From Oscillospiraceae bacterium (GTDB taxonomy: Bacteria; Bacillota; Clostridia; Oscillospirales; Ruminococcaceae): a stretch of 36,169 nt of DNA. Below are positions 21,005-29,152 of this stretch, piece by piece (the first letter of the stretch is position 1; every line of letters begins with the position of its first letter). The position numbers and the translations under genes were made by a program. The notes below the pieces were generated by a model. It did no database searches. It was not told where the DNA came from and saw nothing but the letters and a program-made list of their open reading frames with translations. Location of the stretch: assembly GCA_031262245.1 (NCBI GenBank), contig JAISIJ010000166.1:1-36169 (forward strand), in the 5' to 3' direction.

Positions 21005-23305
21005 ATGAAAATTAAAAAAATAGTTGCGGTGGTTGTTTCTGCCGTAATGCTTACAACAAGTTATTCATTCAATAAAGAAAAGGAAGTTGAAGTAAGTGCC
21101 GCTCCTTACTTAAACTATGCAGAGGCTTTGCAAAAATCTCTTTATTTCTATGAAATTCAGCAAGCTGGTGAATTACCCGACTGGAACAGAGTAGAATGGC
21201 GTGCGGACAGTTTATTGGATTATAAAATCCCGGGTGGTTGGTATGATGCAGGGGATTTGTTAAAATTCAATTTGCCGATGTCTTATTCCGCTAATATGCT
21301 TGCTTGGGGTATGTATATGTATCCCGAGGGTTTGAAAGAAATAGGACAGTATGAAACCTACAGACTTAATCTTGAATGGGCATTGGATTATTTTGCCGCT
21401 TGTGATTTAGGCGACGAGTTTGTTTACGGTTGCGGTGATACAACCCTTGACCACGCTAACTGGCAAAGTGTTGAAGTTGCGGAATACGGTTACGGTGACG
21501 GTGATTTTTACGATGTTTCTGGGCTTTATGATGTGGGTAAAGACAGTGCCGTGGGTGCTATGATGTCAGCGGCTCTTTCTTCCGGATATTTAGCCGTTAA
21601 AGACGACAGTCCCGCTAAAGCCGCCGGTTATCTCGAACACGCAATTAATCTTTTTAATATTGCAGATGCAACTCGCTCCGACAGCGAATATAACGCAAAC
21701 AGCAATATTGCGGGAATTTATGCTTCTTCTCACTTCTACGATAATCTCTTCTATGCCGCTAACTGGCTGTATATGGCTACAAAAGACGATAAATATCTTG
21801 CCAAAGCCGAAGAGTATATTCCTAATCTTCCTAAAGCAATGGGAACACAGAATGTTTCTTATGACTGGGGTATGTGTTGGGATGATGCTACTCAAGGCGG
21901 TGTTCTTCTTTATGCTATCAATACAGGCGACAACACTTGGATTGAACAGGCAAGAAAACAGGTTGAATATTGGACAAATGATGTTAAAGAACTTGACGGC
22001 GGTTTACGTTGGCTCACAAACTGGGGCTGCATACGTCACGCTACCGCAGCCGCTTTTACCGCACAGGTTGCTTGCGATACTATCTTTAAAAATGACAGCA
22101 AACGTGACACTTATATAGACTTTGCGGAAACACAGGTTAATTATGCTTTGGGTGATAACCCCAATGATTTTTCCTACCTTGTGGGTTACGGCGAAAATTA
22201 TCCTCAAAGTCCTCACAGCAGAACCGCTCACGCTACTTGGATGGGTGCGGCACAACGTGAACCTGTTGCAAACCGTCATATTGTATATGGTGCTTTAGTC
22301 GGCGGTCCTGATGAATCGGGGACTTATGTTGACGACAGAAATGAATATATCTATACTGAAATTACCACAGACTATAACGCAGGATTTACCGCAATGCTTT
22401 GTGCTTTGGTTGATAAATACGGCGGTGAAACAGACCCGACTTTCCCATTACCCGAAGAAAAAAATAATCCCGCAAAACCCGATACTCTCGAACTCTTTGT
22501 TACAACAGAGATAACAGAGGACAGTGCAAACGGCACAACAGTTAAATTTAATTTCAATAACCATACCGCTTGGCCTACAAGAATTGTTGATAATATCACT
22601 TTCCGTTATTATATGGACTTAAGCGAAGTTATTGCCGCAGGCAAAAATCCCGAAGATATTGTAATACGTTGCGACCGTGACGAAAGTAAAATGCGTGGTT
22701 ACGTTACTCAAAATGCAAGTTGGACACAGCCTGTTCAATATAAAGGCGATATTTATTATGTTGAAATTTCTCTCCCCGACGGACGTGCGGCATTGCCTGT
22801 TGCAGACGATTTATTTGATTCCGAAGTTATTTTAGCTTTTGTAATGCCGGAATACGGCACAGGTTGGGACAGTTCCAATGACCCCTCTCGTAAAGGTTTG
22901 GTTGACGGAGAAGAAGTTATCAATCAGAATGTTACGGTTTATGAAAACGGCACTTTGGTATTCGGTATCGAGCCCGACGGCACAACAGTTGACCCGGGTA
23001 AATCTACTACCACAACAACAAAAGCTACAACTACCACAACCAAAGCAACAACCACCACAACTAAAATTACAACAACAGGCGATAAACCCACAGGAAAATG
23101 CGGGGATATTGACCTTGACGGTGCTATAAAATTAGCTGATATTGTTACTTTAGCCAAAGTACTCAATTCCACATTAAAAATCTCGGGTGAAAGTCTTGCA
23201 AATGCAGATTGCGATGCAACAGACTCGAAAATAAATGCCGCAGATTTAGCGGTTTTAATAGGATATGTATTAGGTCAATATACAACTTTACCGTATACAG
23301 GCTGA
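21005..23305 (+). CDS. Secreted GH9 endoglucanase with CBM3-like domain and dockerin
   Basis: The 766-residue protein should cut cellulose internally as a cellulosome subunit. A signal peptide (MKIKKIVAVVVSAVMLTTSYS) precedes the GH9 catalytic domain, about 35-475, with DAGD (81-84) for water activation, PHSR (403-406) with His404, and YVDDRNEY..TEITTDYNAG where Glu452 is the general acid. Residues 495-655 look like a family 3c carbohydrate-binding module, which in such enzymes gives processivity. A TTTTTKA linker (668-691) leads to a type I dockerin (698-756) with two Ca-binding loops, GDIDLDGAIKLADIV and ADCDATDSKINAADL. It has its own promoter and an AAGGTGG site. Confidence 0.94.
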   Translation: MKIKKIVAVVVSAVMLTTSYSFNKEKEVEVSAAPYLNYAEALQKSLYFYEIQQAGELPDWNRVEWRADSLLDYKIPGGWYDAGDLLKFNLPMSYSANMLAWGMYMYPEGLKEIGQYETYRLNLEWALDYFAACDLGDEFVYGCGDTTLDHANWQSVEVAEYGYGDGDFYDVSGLYDVGKDSAVGAMMSAALSSGYLAVKDDSPAKAAGYLEHAINLFNIADATRSDSEYNANSNIAGIYASSHFYDNLFYAANWLYMATKDDKYLAKAEEYIPNLPKAMGTQNVSYDWGMCWDDATQGGVLLYAINTGDNTWIEQARKQVEYWTNDVKELDGGLRWLTNWGCIRHATAAAFTAQVACDTIFKNDSKRDTYIDFAETQVNYALGDNPNDFSYLVGYGENYPQSPHSRTAHATWMGAAQREPVANRHIVYGALVGGPDESGTYVDDRNEYIYTEITTDYNAGFTAMLCALVDKYGGETDPTFPLPEEKNNPAKPDTLELFVTTEITEDSANGTTVKFNFNNHTAWPTRIVDNITFRYYMDLSEVIAAGKNPEDIVIRCDRDESKMRGYVTQNASWTQPVQYKGDIYYVEISLPDGRAALPVADDLFDSEVILAFVMPEYGTGWDSSNDPSRKGLVDGEEVINQNVTVYENGTLVFGIEPDGTTVDPGKSTTTTTKATTTTTKATTTTTKITTTGDKPTGKCGDIDLDGAIKLADIVTLAKVLNSTLKISGESLANADCDATDSKINAADLAVLIGYVLGQYTTLPYTG

Positions 23306-23318
23306 TTTACACAATCTA

Positions 23319-23347
23319 CACAAAAGGCTGTTTTTCAGCCTTTTGTG
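23319..23347 (+). terminator. Terminator after the GH9 gene
   Basis: CACAAAAGGCTG and CAGCCTTTTGTG form a 12-bp perfect stem around TTTTT. The U-rich part overlaps the 3' arm (CCTTTTGTGATTT), so termination is likely but may be partial, leaving read-through into the CAP-dockerin gene. Confidence 0.75.
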
Positions 23348-23392
23348 ATTTAAAAAAAAGGAAAACCCCTTTCACCCCTAAGGTAAAAGACT

Positions 23393-24796
23393 ATGAAACG
23401 ATTTTTTTCAATTATTATAACAATCTGTTTGTTATATACAACGTTGCAATTACCAAAGGAAAATCCTGTTTATGCCGCCTCCTCTATGGTAAACAGTTTA
23501 CCCACAAAGCGACAAATTGCCGACGCTTATTATAAAGTATACCCTTACAGCCTTACAAGTATGGATAATTGGATTGTTGTTCCCGAAACAGGCAATGCCT
23601 CTTCTCTTAAGCCGGGAACGCTTACAAATGCAAGTCTTAACAACGCTTTAAACAGCTTAAATTTTGTAAGATATTGTGCAGGACTTAATCCCGTAACGCT
23701 TAATTCAACTTACAGTATGGATGCGTCTTATGCGGCAACACTTTTAGCATATAATAACAAAATGTCACACTATCCAACCCAACCTACAGGACTTTCGGAT
23801 AGTTTTTATACAAGAGCCTCAAAAAGTGCTTTACAAAACCTCTATTATTGCTCGGGTGTATATAAAAATGCGGCATATAGTGTTGCTGTTTCATATTTAA
23901 TGGACGCAGATATAAATAATATGCCTTATTTGGGACACAGACGTTGGCTCATAAATCCTTATATGTCACAATGCGGTTTTGCAGTTGCAAAAAATGCTTA
24001 TGAAAAAACTTATTATCACGTTATGTACTGTAAAGATTCCGCTAACGGTTCGATTTTCTATCCGGGAACAGGATATGTTGCTTGGCCGCCGAAAAATATG
24101 CCTTATGAATTATATACCGCACAGAAAAACTCGGGAATGTCACAACGTCCGAATTATCCTTTTTCTGTAACTTTAGGTTCGGATTATAAAATCACAGGCA
24201 ATGTTACGGTTACAATGAAAAGTAAGCTTGAAAATACTACTTATGTACTTAACAGCAATGATGTAAATATTGTTCAAGACGGAGAATATCTCAATGTTAA
24301 TACAGATAATTATGCCGTGCAGCCTTGTATAATATTTCAAACAGGACATTTTTTTGTAAATGATGATACTGTTTCGATAACTATATCGGGATTGAATAAA
24401 CCATTGTCTTATGATGTAAATTTTTTCAGTCTTGAAGATTATAATCCTGTTCAAACCACAACAACTAAAGCTACCACAACGACCAAAGCAACCACTACAA
24501 CTAAAGCTACTACTACAACAAAGGCAACCACTACAACCAAAGCTACCACTACAACTACTTCAACTACAACAAGAAGGACTACCACATCTACAACAACCCA
24601 ACCGCCTGTTCGTCAAAAAGGCGATTTAAACGGTAATTATTCTATTCAAGTTTCTGATTTGGTATTGCTCCTTAAAACTATCAACGCAAGAACTTATGAC
24701 CCTTGGGGGGATATGAATTCTGACAGACGTATGGATGTTTATGATATACTCCTGTTGAAAGGAATTATTTGCAATTATAAAGGAGCGACTTGGTAA
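23393..24796 (+). CDS. Secreted CAP-domain protein with Thr-rich linker and dockerin
   Basis: The 467-residue protein has a signal peptide (to about AYAA, residue 29) and a CAP/SCP-like domain, about 80-210, with NSLNFVRYCAGLNPV, AATLLAYNNKMSHYP and LGHRRWLINPY, the last typical of bacterial CAP proteins. A beta-rich region follows (255-350). Then a linker of KATTTT units (355-402) and a dockerin (409-460) with two loops, GDLNGNYSIQVSDL and GDMNSDRRMDVYDI. CAP domains have no single known reaction in bacteria. Placement next to a GH9-dockerin gene suggests both join a scaffoldin, but the partner is not in this window. Confidence 0.9.
   Translation: MKRFFSIIITICLLYTTLQLPKENPVYAASSMVNSLPTKRQIADAYYKVYPYSLTSMDNWIVVPETGNASSLKPGTLTNASLNNALNSLNFVRYCAGLNPVTLNSTYSMDASYAATLLAYNNKMSHYPTQPTGLSDSFYTRASKSALQNLYYCSGVYKNAAYSVAVSYLMDADINNMPYLGHRRWLINPYMSQCGFAVAKNAYEKTYYHVMYCKDSANGSIFYPGTGYVAWPPKNMPYELYTAQKNSGMSQRPNYPFSVTLGSDYKITGNVTVTMKSKLENTTYVLNSNDVNIVQDGEYLNVNTDNYAVQPCIIFQTGHFFVNDDTVSITISGLNKPLSYDVNFFSLEDYNPVQTTTTKATTTTKATTTTKATTTTKATTTTKATTTTTSTTTRRTTTSTTTQPPVRQKGDLNGNYSIQVSDLVLLLKTINARTYDPWGDMNSDRRMDVYDILLLKGIICNYKGATW
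24456..24560 (+). repeat. 18-bp coding repeat for the KATTTT linker
   Basis: About five units of 18 bases encode Lys-Ala-Thr4 in the CAP-dockerin linker. Similar KATTTTT units (21 bases) occur in the GH9 linker near 23010-23075. Codons alternate among ACA, ACT and ACC, so the DNA repeat is imperfect and the amino-acid pattern seems to be what is kept. Confidence 0.85.
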
Positions 24797-24814
24797 AAAA
24801 GGAGGTGTGTTAAT

Positions 24815-25297
24815 ATGAGCAGAGTTGATAAATCTAATTATTATCTTGATATTGCAGAGGTTGTTCTTGAAAGAAGTACTTGTTTTCGCCGTCAATTCGG
24901 AGCAGTTATTGTAAAAAATGATGAGATTATCTCAACAGGATATAACGGTGCCGCAAGAGGTTGCGAAAATTGTTTGGACTTAGGTGTTTGTGTAAGAGAG
25001 CATTTGGGTATCGGTAAAGGGCAACGCTATGAGCTTTGCCGTGCTGTCCACGCTGAAATGAACGCTATAATTTCTGTGAGCCGTGCGGAGTTATTAGATT
25101 CAACACTTTATATTGCCTGTCATTATAATAATGAACTGTACGGTGATGTTGAACCTTGTATGCTTTGCAAGAGGTTAATTATAAATTCGGGGATAAAAAA
25201 AGTACTTGTAAGAGAAACAAAAACAGAATATAAAATACTTACTGTTGAGGATTGGGTTAAAAACGATAAACCTCTTGAGGATAAAGCGGGGTACTGA
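24815..25297 (+). CDS. comEB: Deoxycytidylate (dCMP) deaminase
   Basis: It converts dCMP to dUMP, the precursor for dTMP. The 160-residue protein has the zinc motif HAEMNAI (His79, Glu81) and EPCMLCKR (Cys115, Cys118), with an extra CENCLDLGVC segment (50-59) and R76 typical of the ComEB/dCMP deaminase group. AAAGGAGGTG precedes the ATG, 18 bases after the CAP-dockerin gene, so the two may share a transcript despite unrelated roles. A small hairpin follows it at 25313-25334. Confidence 0.93.
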   Translation: MSRVDKSNYYLDIAEVVLERSTCFRRQFGAVIVKNDEIISTGYNGAARGCENCLDLGVCVREHLGIGKGQRYELCRAVHAEMNAIISVSRAELLDSTLYIACHYNNELYGDVEPCMLCKRLIINSGIKKVLVRETKTEYKILTVEDWVKNDKPLEDKAGY

Positions 25298-25312
25298 AAT
25301 GAACAGAATTAA

Positions 25313-25334
25313 CATATTCGATGAACAGAATATG
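25313..25334 (+). terminator. Weak hairpin after the dCMP deaminase gene
   Basis: CATATTC and GAATATG form a 7-bp AT-rich stem with an 8-base loop, followed by CTTGTTTTATAAT. It is too weak to be a firm terminator. The stronger stem at 25367-25405 may do the job. Confidence 0.4.
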
Positions 25335-25360
25335 CTTGTTTTATAATACTAAAAAACATT

Positions 25361-25405
25361 GTATAAAAAACACCTTAGGGGTAATACTTACCTCTGAGGT
25401 GTTTT
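25361..25405 (+). promoter_or_regulatory. 18-bp hairpin over the spoIIR ribosome site, overlapping a possible sigma-F promoter
   Basis: From 25367 to 25405 an 18-bp stem (two G-U pairs, loop TAC) contains the whole spoIIR ribosome site GAGGTG (25396-25401) in its 3' arm. It ends in TTTT, so it may also be a terminator. GTATA (25361-25365) and GGTAATACTT (25380-25389) resemble sigma-F -35 and -10 elements, with a 14-base spacer, slightly short. A transcript started there would lack the 5' arm and leave the ribosome site free. Confidence 0.6.
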
Positions 25406-25408
25406 AAA

Positions 25409-26011
25409 ATGAAATTAAAAATTGACATAGCATTACTTATCGGTTTAATAATCACATTGGCATTGAGTGACTTTACGGCTTTTAAAGAAAATTATGACGA
25501 CTTGCAAAATGACGTTTTGCGTATGCACATATTGGCTAATTCCGACAGCGAACAAGACCAAAGTGTTAAATTAAAAGTCAGAGATGCGTTGCTTAAAGCA
25601 AGTGACGAGTTGTTTGAGGGTTGTAATACCCAAGAGGAATTACTTTCAAAAGCAAAAACAGCAAAAGCAAAAATAACAGAGATTGCAAATAAAGTATTGA
25701 AAGAAAACGGTTTTGATTATACGGCAACGGTTGAAGTTGTTAATATGCACTTTGACGACAGAGTATATGAAGATATAACAATGCCGGCAGGGGAATATGA
25801 AGCTCTCCGCATTACTTTAGGTGAGGCAAGCGGTCATAATTGGTGGTGTGTAATGTATCCGCCCTTGTGTTTGCCTTATGCTTTTGGGGAAAATGAAATG
25901 GATATACAATATTTTACCGCCGAAGAAGTGGATATCCTCAAAAAACCGCAAAAATATCACGCCAAATTTAAATTCTTAGAGATTTTAAGGAAATACGGAA
26001 TAGTGGATTAG
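25409..26011 (+). CDS. spoIIR: Stage II sporulation protein R
   Basis: SpoIIR is made in the forespore under sigma-F, exported, and triggers SpoIIGA to process pro-sigma-E in the mother cell. The 200-residue protein has an N-terminal membrane or signal helix (IALLIGLIITLAL), the family block RMHILANSDSEQDQSVKLKVRDA and GHNWWCVMYPPLCLPYA, both characteristic. The ATG is 7 bases after GAGGTG, which is buried in a hairpin. The presence of this gene implies the organism makes, or recently made, endospores. Confidence 0.95.
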   Translation: MKLKIDIALLIGLIITLALSDFTAFKENYDDLQNDVLRMHILANSDSEQDQSVKLKVRDALLKASDELFEGCNTQEELLSKAKTAKAKITEIANKVLKENGFDYTATVEVVNMHFDDRVYEDITMPAGEYEALRITLGEASGHNWWCVMYPPLCLPYAFGENEMDIQYFTAEEVDILKKPQKYHAKFKFLEILRKYGIVD

Positions 26012-26071
26012 TTATATAAACCTTTTTTCTGACATAGACTTGTACAAACAGCTTGTATTAGGTGGTATTTA

Positions 26072-27361
26072 ATGTTAGAAAAAACAGTTTCTTTACTTTG
26101 GGGTATTCCGACACTGATTATTATGCTTTCGGCAGGACTTTTTATAACAATAAAAATAAAAGCCTCTCAATTTAAAGCAAAAACAATTTTTAATAATACA
26201 GTTAAAAGTCTGTTCAAAAAAGATAATGCGGAGAACGGTATAAATCAGTTTCAAGCTGTTTCCGTTGCTCTTGCGGCAACTATGGGAACAGGAAATATAA
26301 TCGGTGTTGCTTCGGCTATTGCAATCGGCGGTGCAGGTTCAATATTCTGGATGTGGATAAGTGCGATTATGGGAATGGCTTTGGTTTACGCCGAAAATGT
26401 TCTCTCAATAAAATTCCGCCGAAAAGAACACGGCGAAACAATCGGCGGAGCGTTTGCTTATTTAAAATACGGTGTTAAAAATAAAATTTTGGCGATATTC
26501 TTTGCTGTTTGTTGTGTTCTGACTTCTTTCGGAATGGGTTGTATGGCACAATCCAATTCGGCGGCATTATCTTTAAAAAGCTTAGGTATATCAACAAATA
26601 TAAGCGGAATAGTCATTGCTTTGTGTGTGGGTATTATAATATTGGGCGGAGTAAAAAGAGTGGGTCATTTTGCCTCACTCTTAGTGCCGTTTCTCTCTCT
26701 TGCGTATATTGTTGTTTCTCTTGTTATAATTCTTACATATAAAGAAAAAATCCCCGCTGTCTTTGCGGCGATTTTCAAAGGTGCTTTCGGTTTTAATGAG
26801 GTAACAGGCGGATTTTCGGGGTATATCTTAGCTCAAAGTATTAATGTAGGTTTAAGGCGAGGGGTATTTTCTAACGAGGCAGGTTTAGGCACTTCCGCCT
26901 TAATGCACAAAGACGTTAACTCCGAAAACGCAGAGTTACAAGGTCAATGGGGAATAGTAGAGATTTTTATAGACACTATTCTCTGTTGTACTCTGACTGC
27001 TTTGGTTTTACTCTGCACAGGAGTAAGCGGAACAGACACAAGTAATTTGGTAATAGATGCTTTTTCAACAGTTTTAGGTGATTATGCAAAGGTATTTATA
27101 TCTGTATCCATAACACTTTTCGCTTTTGCCACTCTGATAAGTTGGGGATATTGCGGTGCGGGTGCGGCAAATTTTTTAGGCGGCAAAAAAGCATCTTCTT
27201 TTTATAAGATATTATTCGCTGTATCAATATTTATCGGTGCTGTTGGAAATGCGGCAAAGGTATGGTTACTATCTGATATTTTCAATATACTTATGCTTTT
27301 TCCTAATCTTTTCGGGATAATATATCTCTCTAAACATCTCAAAGCAATCCGAAAAAATTAG
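26072..27361 (+). CDS. Sodium:amino-acid (alanine/glycine) symporter, AGCS family
   Basis: The 429-residue membrane protein should import small neutral amino acids with sodium. It has about ten hydrophobic helices and the AGCS blocks AATMGTGNIIGVASAIAIGGAGSIFWMW and GLRRGVFSNEAGLGTSALMH. The ending QLK-type soluble tail is short. AGGTGG lies 6 bases before the ATG. Its stop overlaps the stop of the convergent HEPN gene by 4 bases, with no terminator between them. Which amino acid is carried cannot be said. Confidence 0.93.
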   Translation: MLEKTVSLLWGIPTLIIMLSAGLFITIKIKASQFKAKTIFNNTVKSLFKKDNAENGINQFQAVSVALAATMGTGNIIGVASAIAIGGAGSIFWMWISAIMGMALVYAENVLSIKFRRKEHGETIGGAFAYLKYGVKNKILAIFFAVCCVLTSFGMGCMAQSNSAALSLKSLGISTNISGIVIALCVGIIILGGVKRVGHFASLLVPFLSLAYIVVSLVIILTYKEKIPAVFAAIFKGAFGFNEVTGGFSGYILAQSINVGLRRGVFSNEAGLGTSALMHKDVNSENAELQGQWGIVEIFIDTILCCTLTALVLLCTGVSGTDTSNLVIDAFSTVLGDYAKVFISVSITLFAFATLISWGYCGAGAANFLGGKKASSFYKILFAVSIFIGAVGNAAKVWLLSDIFNILMLFPNLFGIIYLSKHLKAIRKN

Positions 27362-27786
27362 TGTTTTCGGTATTTCGCAATGTCAAAACGAATTTCTCTT
27401 GTTATAACTTCCAACATATCCGTTGCAATTTCAAATAATTCATTAATAGTTTCGGTGTTTATATCAACGGGAATATCGGCAGGATACCTTGTTTCAATAT
27501 AGTATCTGTTGAGTTTTGCAGAGGGTGAAATCCATTTTTTAAAAGCTTGTTCATTTTGAGAAGCCTGTTTGCAAAGCCAAGTGAGGTTATGTCCGTCATA
27601 GAGTTTATTGCGTTTAAAAAGCAAATATCCTTTTAATGCCTTTTCAATACACTGTTGGCAATGAAAAGCAGTAATAGGATATAATCTCTCATCATCATAG
27701 AGTTTTTTAGCGGTCAGAAAGTCAAGATTAGCCTGAAAAAGCCAATCAAAATAGCGGTGACTGTCGCTTGGATTATCTCTTCTCAC
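27358..27786 (-). CDS. HEPN-domain protein, GTG start
   Basis: The 142-residue helical protein has the HEPN layout: WLFQANLDFLTAKKLYDDERLYPITAFHCQQCIEKALKGYLL then KRNKLYDGHNLTWL. R59 and H66 could form the R-x(4-6)-H ribonuclease motif of HEPN toxins. The start is GTG (27784-27786), 6 bases after GGAGG, and overlaps the stop of the upstream gene by 4 bases (GTGA), so the pair is translationally coupled. HEPN/MNT pairs act as toxin-antitoxin systems; activity here is unproven. Confidence 0.85.
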   Translation of the reverse strand: MRRDNPSDSHRYFDWLFQANLDFLTAKKLYDDERLYPITAFHCQQCIEKALKGYLLFKRNKLYDGHNLTWLCKQASQNEQAFKKWISPSAKLNRYYIETRYPADIPVDINTETINELFEIATDMLEVITREIRFDIAKYRKH

Positions 27787-28085
27787 TCTGCACCTCCGTA
27801 AAGAACAGCTCCTGTTTGCTTAATCTTCCAAGCAAAAGCACCGTGTTCTTTGCTTAAGCGTTCCCAATCGGCGGTATTATACAAAATAAGGTCAAAATTA
27901 ATATCACAATCTATCTGCATATATAACTGTTCTTCTGTTTGAGAAACATTATCTGTTTCAACAACAACACACAGTTTAAAACTTTGAAGTCCTCCTTGAA
28001 CATCAATTTTTTTACTTATCAGTATAATTTTTTTAACGTCGGCATTGTTGAGTATTTCCTCAACAACAATATTTATATTATCCAT
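27783..28085 (-). CDS. Degenerate minimal nucleotidyltransferase-like partner of the HEPN gene
   Basis: The 100-residue protein resembles the C-terminal half of MNT proteins: INFDLILYNTADWERLSKEHGAFAWKIKQTGAVLYG fits the usual DLxxYxxxEFxxL..G.F.xxIxxxGxVLY pattern. The catalytic GS-x-ARG and D-x-D motifs are missing; the region reads KKIDVQGGLQSFKLCVVVETD. It may act as a non-catalytic partner of the HEPN protein. AAGGA precedes the ATG. The assignment rests on layout and pairing, not on catalytic motifs. Confidence 0.65.
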   Translation of the reverse strand: MDNINIVVEEILNNADVKKIILISKKIDVQGGLQSFKLCVVVETDNVSQTEEQLYMQIDCDINFDLILYNTADWERLSKEHGAFAWKIKQTGAVLYGGAE

Positions 28086-28102
28086 TTTTTCCTTAATATT
28101 TT

Positions 28103-28708
28103 TTACAATTTGAAGATGTTTTCACCTAATATTTCTTCTGCAATTTTAAAATGATTACAGCCGAAAAAAACTTTTTTTGCAGAAAGAGGAGAGGGGTGAG
28201 AGGCAGTAAGTACTATATGTTGAGGGTTGGTTATGTCGTCTTTATAGTCTATGGCATTATTGCCCCAAAGCATAAATATTATACCCTCTTTACGTTCATT
28301 TAATCTTTTGATAATCTCTAAAGTGAAATCTCGCCATAAAATTCTGTGGGAGTTTGGTTGCCCTGCTCTGACAGTTAAAGCGGTATTAAGCAAAAACACC
28401 CCGTTTTTTGCCCAAGGTGTTAAATCTCCGTTTTTAGCGGAGATATTACTTTCTTTAAAGATATTTTTCAAAGAACGCGGTATTGCAATATCGTCATTGA
28501 CGGAAAAAGCTAATCCGTTAGCTTGATTCGGTCTGTAATAAGGGTCTTGTCCTAAAATTACAACTTTGACTTCATCAAAAGCTGTTAATTCAAATGCTTT
28601 AAATACCTCTTTTCGGGGCGGATATATTGTGTAATTTGAGTATTCATAATCCAATTTTTCAATAATAAGCGGCAACCCCGAGGGCATTATCCATTTATTT
28701 ATTTCCAT
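28103..28708 (-). CDS. ung: Uracil-DNA glycosylase
   Basis: Ung removes uracil from DNA in base-excision repair. The 201-residue protein has the family-1 motifs GQDPYYRPNQANGLAFSV with catalytic Asp55, VFLLNTALTVRAGQPNSH and HPSPLSAKK with His171. It is about 20 residues shorter than most Ung proteins at the N-terminus. Its start overlaps the tadA end by 14 bases. Ung, dCMP deaminase and MazG all limit uracil or bad nucleotides, though they lie in different units. Confidence 0.96.
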   Translation of the reverse strand: MEINKWIMPSGLPLIIEKLDYEYSNYTIYPPRKEVFKAFELTAFDEVKVVILGQDPYYRPNQANGLAFSVNDDIAIPRSLKNIFKESNISAKNGDLTPWAKNGVFLLNTALTVRAGQPNSHRILWRDFTLEIIKRLNERKEGIIFMLWGNNAIDYKDDITNPQHIVLTASHPSPLSAKKVFFGCNHFKIAEEILGENIFKL

Positions 28709-29147
28709 TACGCAACTCTTTAAAAAATCCTTTAATCAAAGAAGAACATTCTTCTTCCATAATACCGCCGTAGATATTCGGCGGGTTATTATATTTTTTT
28801 TCAATTTCAAATTTACTGAAAGCACCGTTTTCATAATCATATGCACCGAAATAGATATTGCTGATTCTTGATAAAAACAATGCACCCGCACACATTAAAC
28901 AGGGTTCAAGGGTAATGTAAATATCCGCCCCTGTGAGATATTTTGACTGTAAATCGCCGATGTAATGTGCCTCGTTAATTGCAAGTATTTCAGCGTGTAA
29001 AGTCGCATTGTTGCTGCTTTCGATATTGTTATATCCCGATGCAATAATTTTTTCGTCTTTGACAATAACTGCCGCAACAGGTACTTCTTTTAAATAAAAA
29101 TATTCAGAGGCAATTTTCAAAGCATATTCCATATATTTATTGTTCAT
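28695..29147 (-). CDS. tadA: tRNA-specific adenosine deaminase TadA
   Basis: TadA converts A34 to inosine in tRNA-Arg(ACG). The 150-residue protein has the zinc motif HAEILAI (His51, Glu53) and EPCLMCAGA (Cys83, Cys86) and the C-terminal GAFSKFEI and GGIMEEECSSLIKGFFKELR, fitting TadA rather than cytidine deaminases. It overlaps ung by 14 bases and follows metF by 5, suggesting metF-tadA-ung co-transcription, perhaps with the HEPN pair. Confidence 0.94.
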   Translation of the reverse strand: MNNKYMEYALKIASEYFYLKEVPVAAVIVKDEKIIASGYNNIESSNNATLHAEILAINEAHYIGDLQSKYLTGADIYITLEPCLMCAGALFLSRISNIYFGAYDYENGAFSKFEIEKKYNNPPNIYGGIMEEECSSLIKGFFKELRNGNK

Positions 29148-29152
29148 AATTG

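Noticed and set aside
22939-23172. Valine-rich frame antisense to the Thr linker of the GH9 gene
   Set aside because: Arises from ACA/ACC codon repeats read on the other strand.
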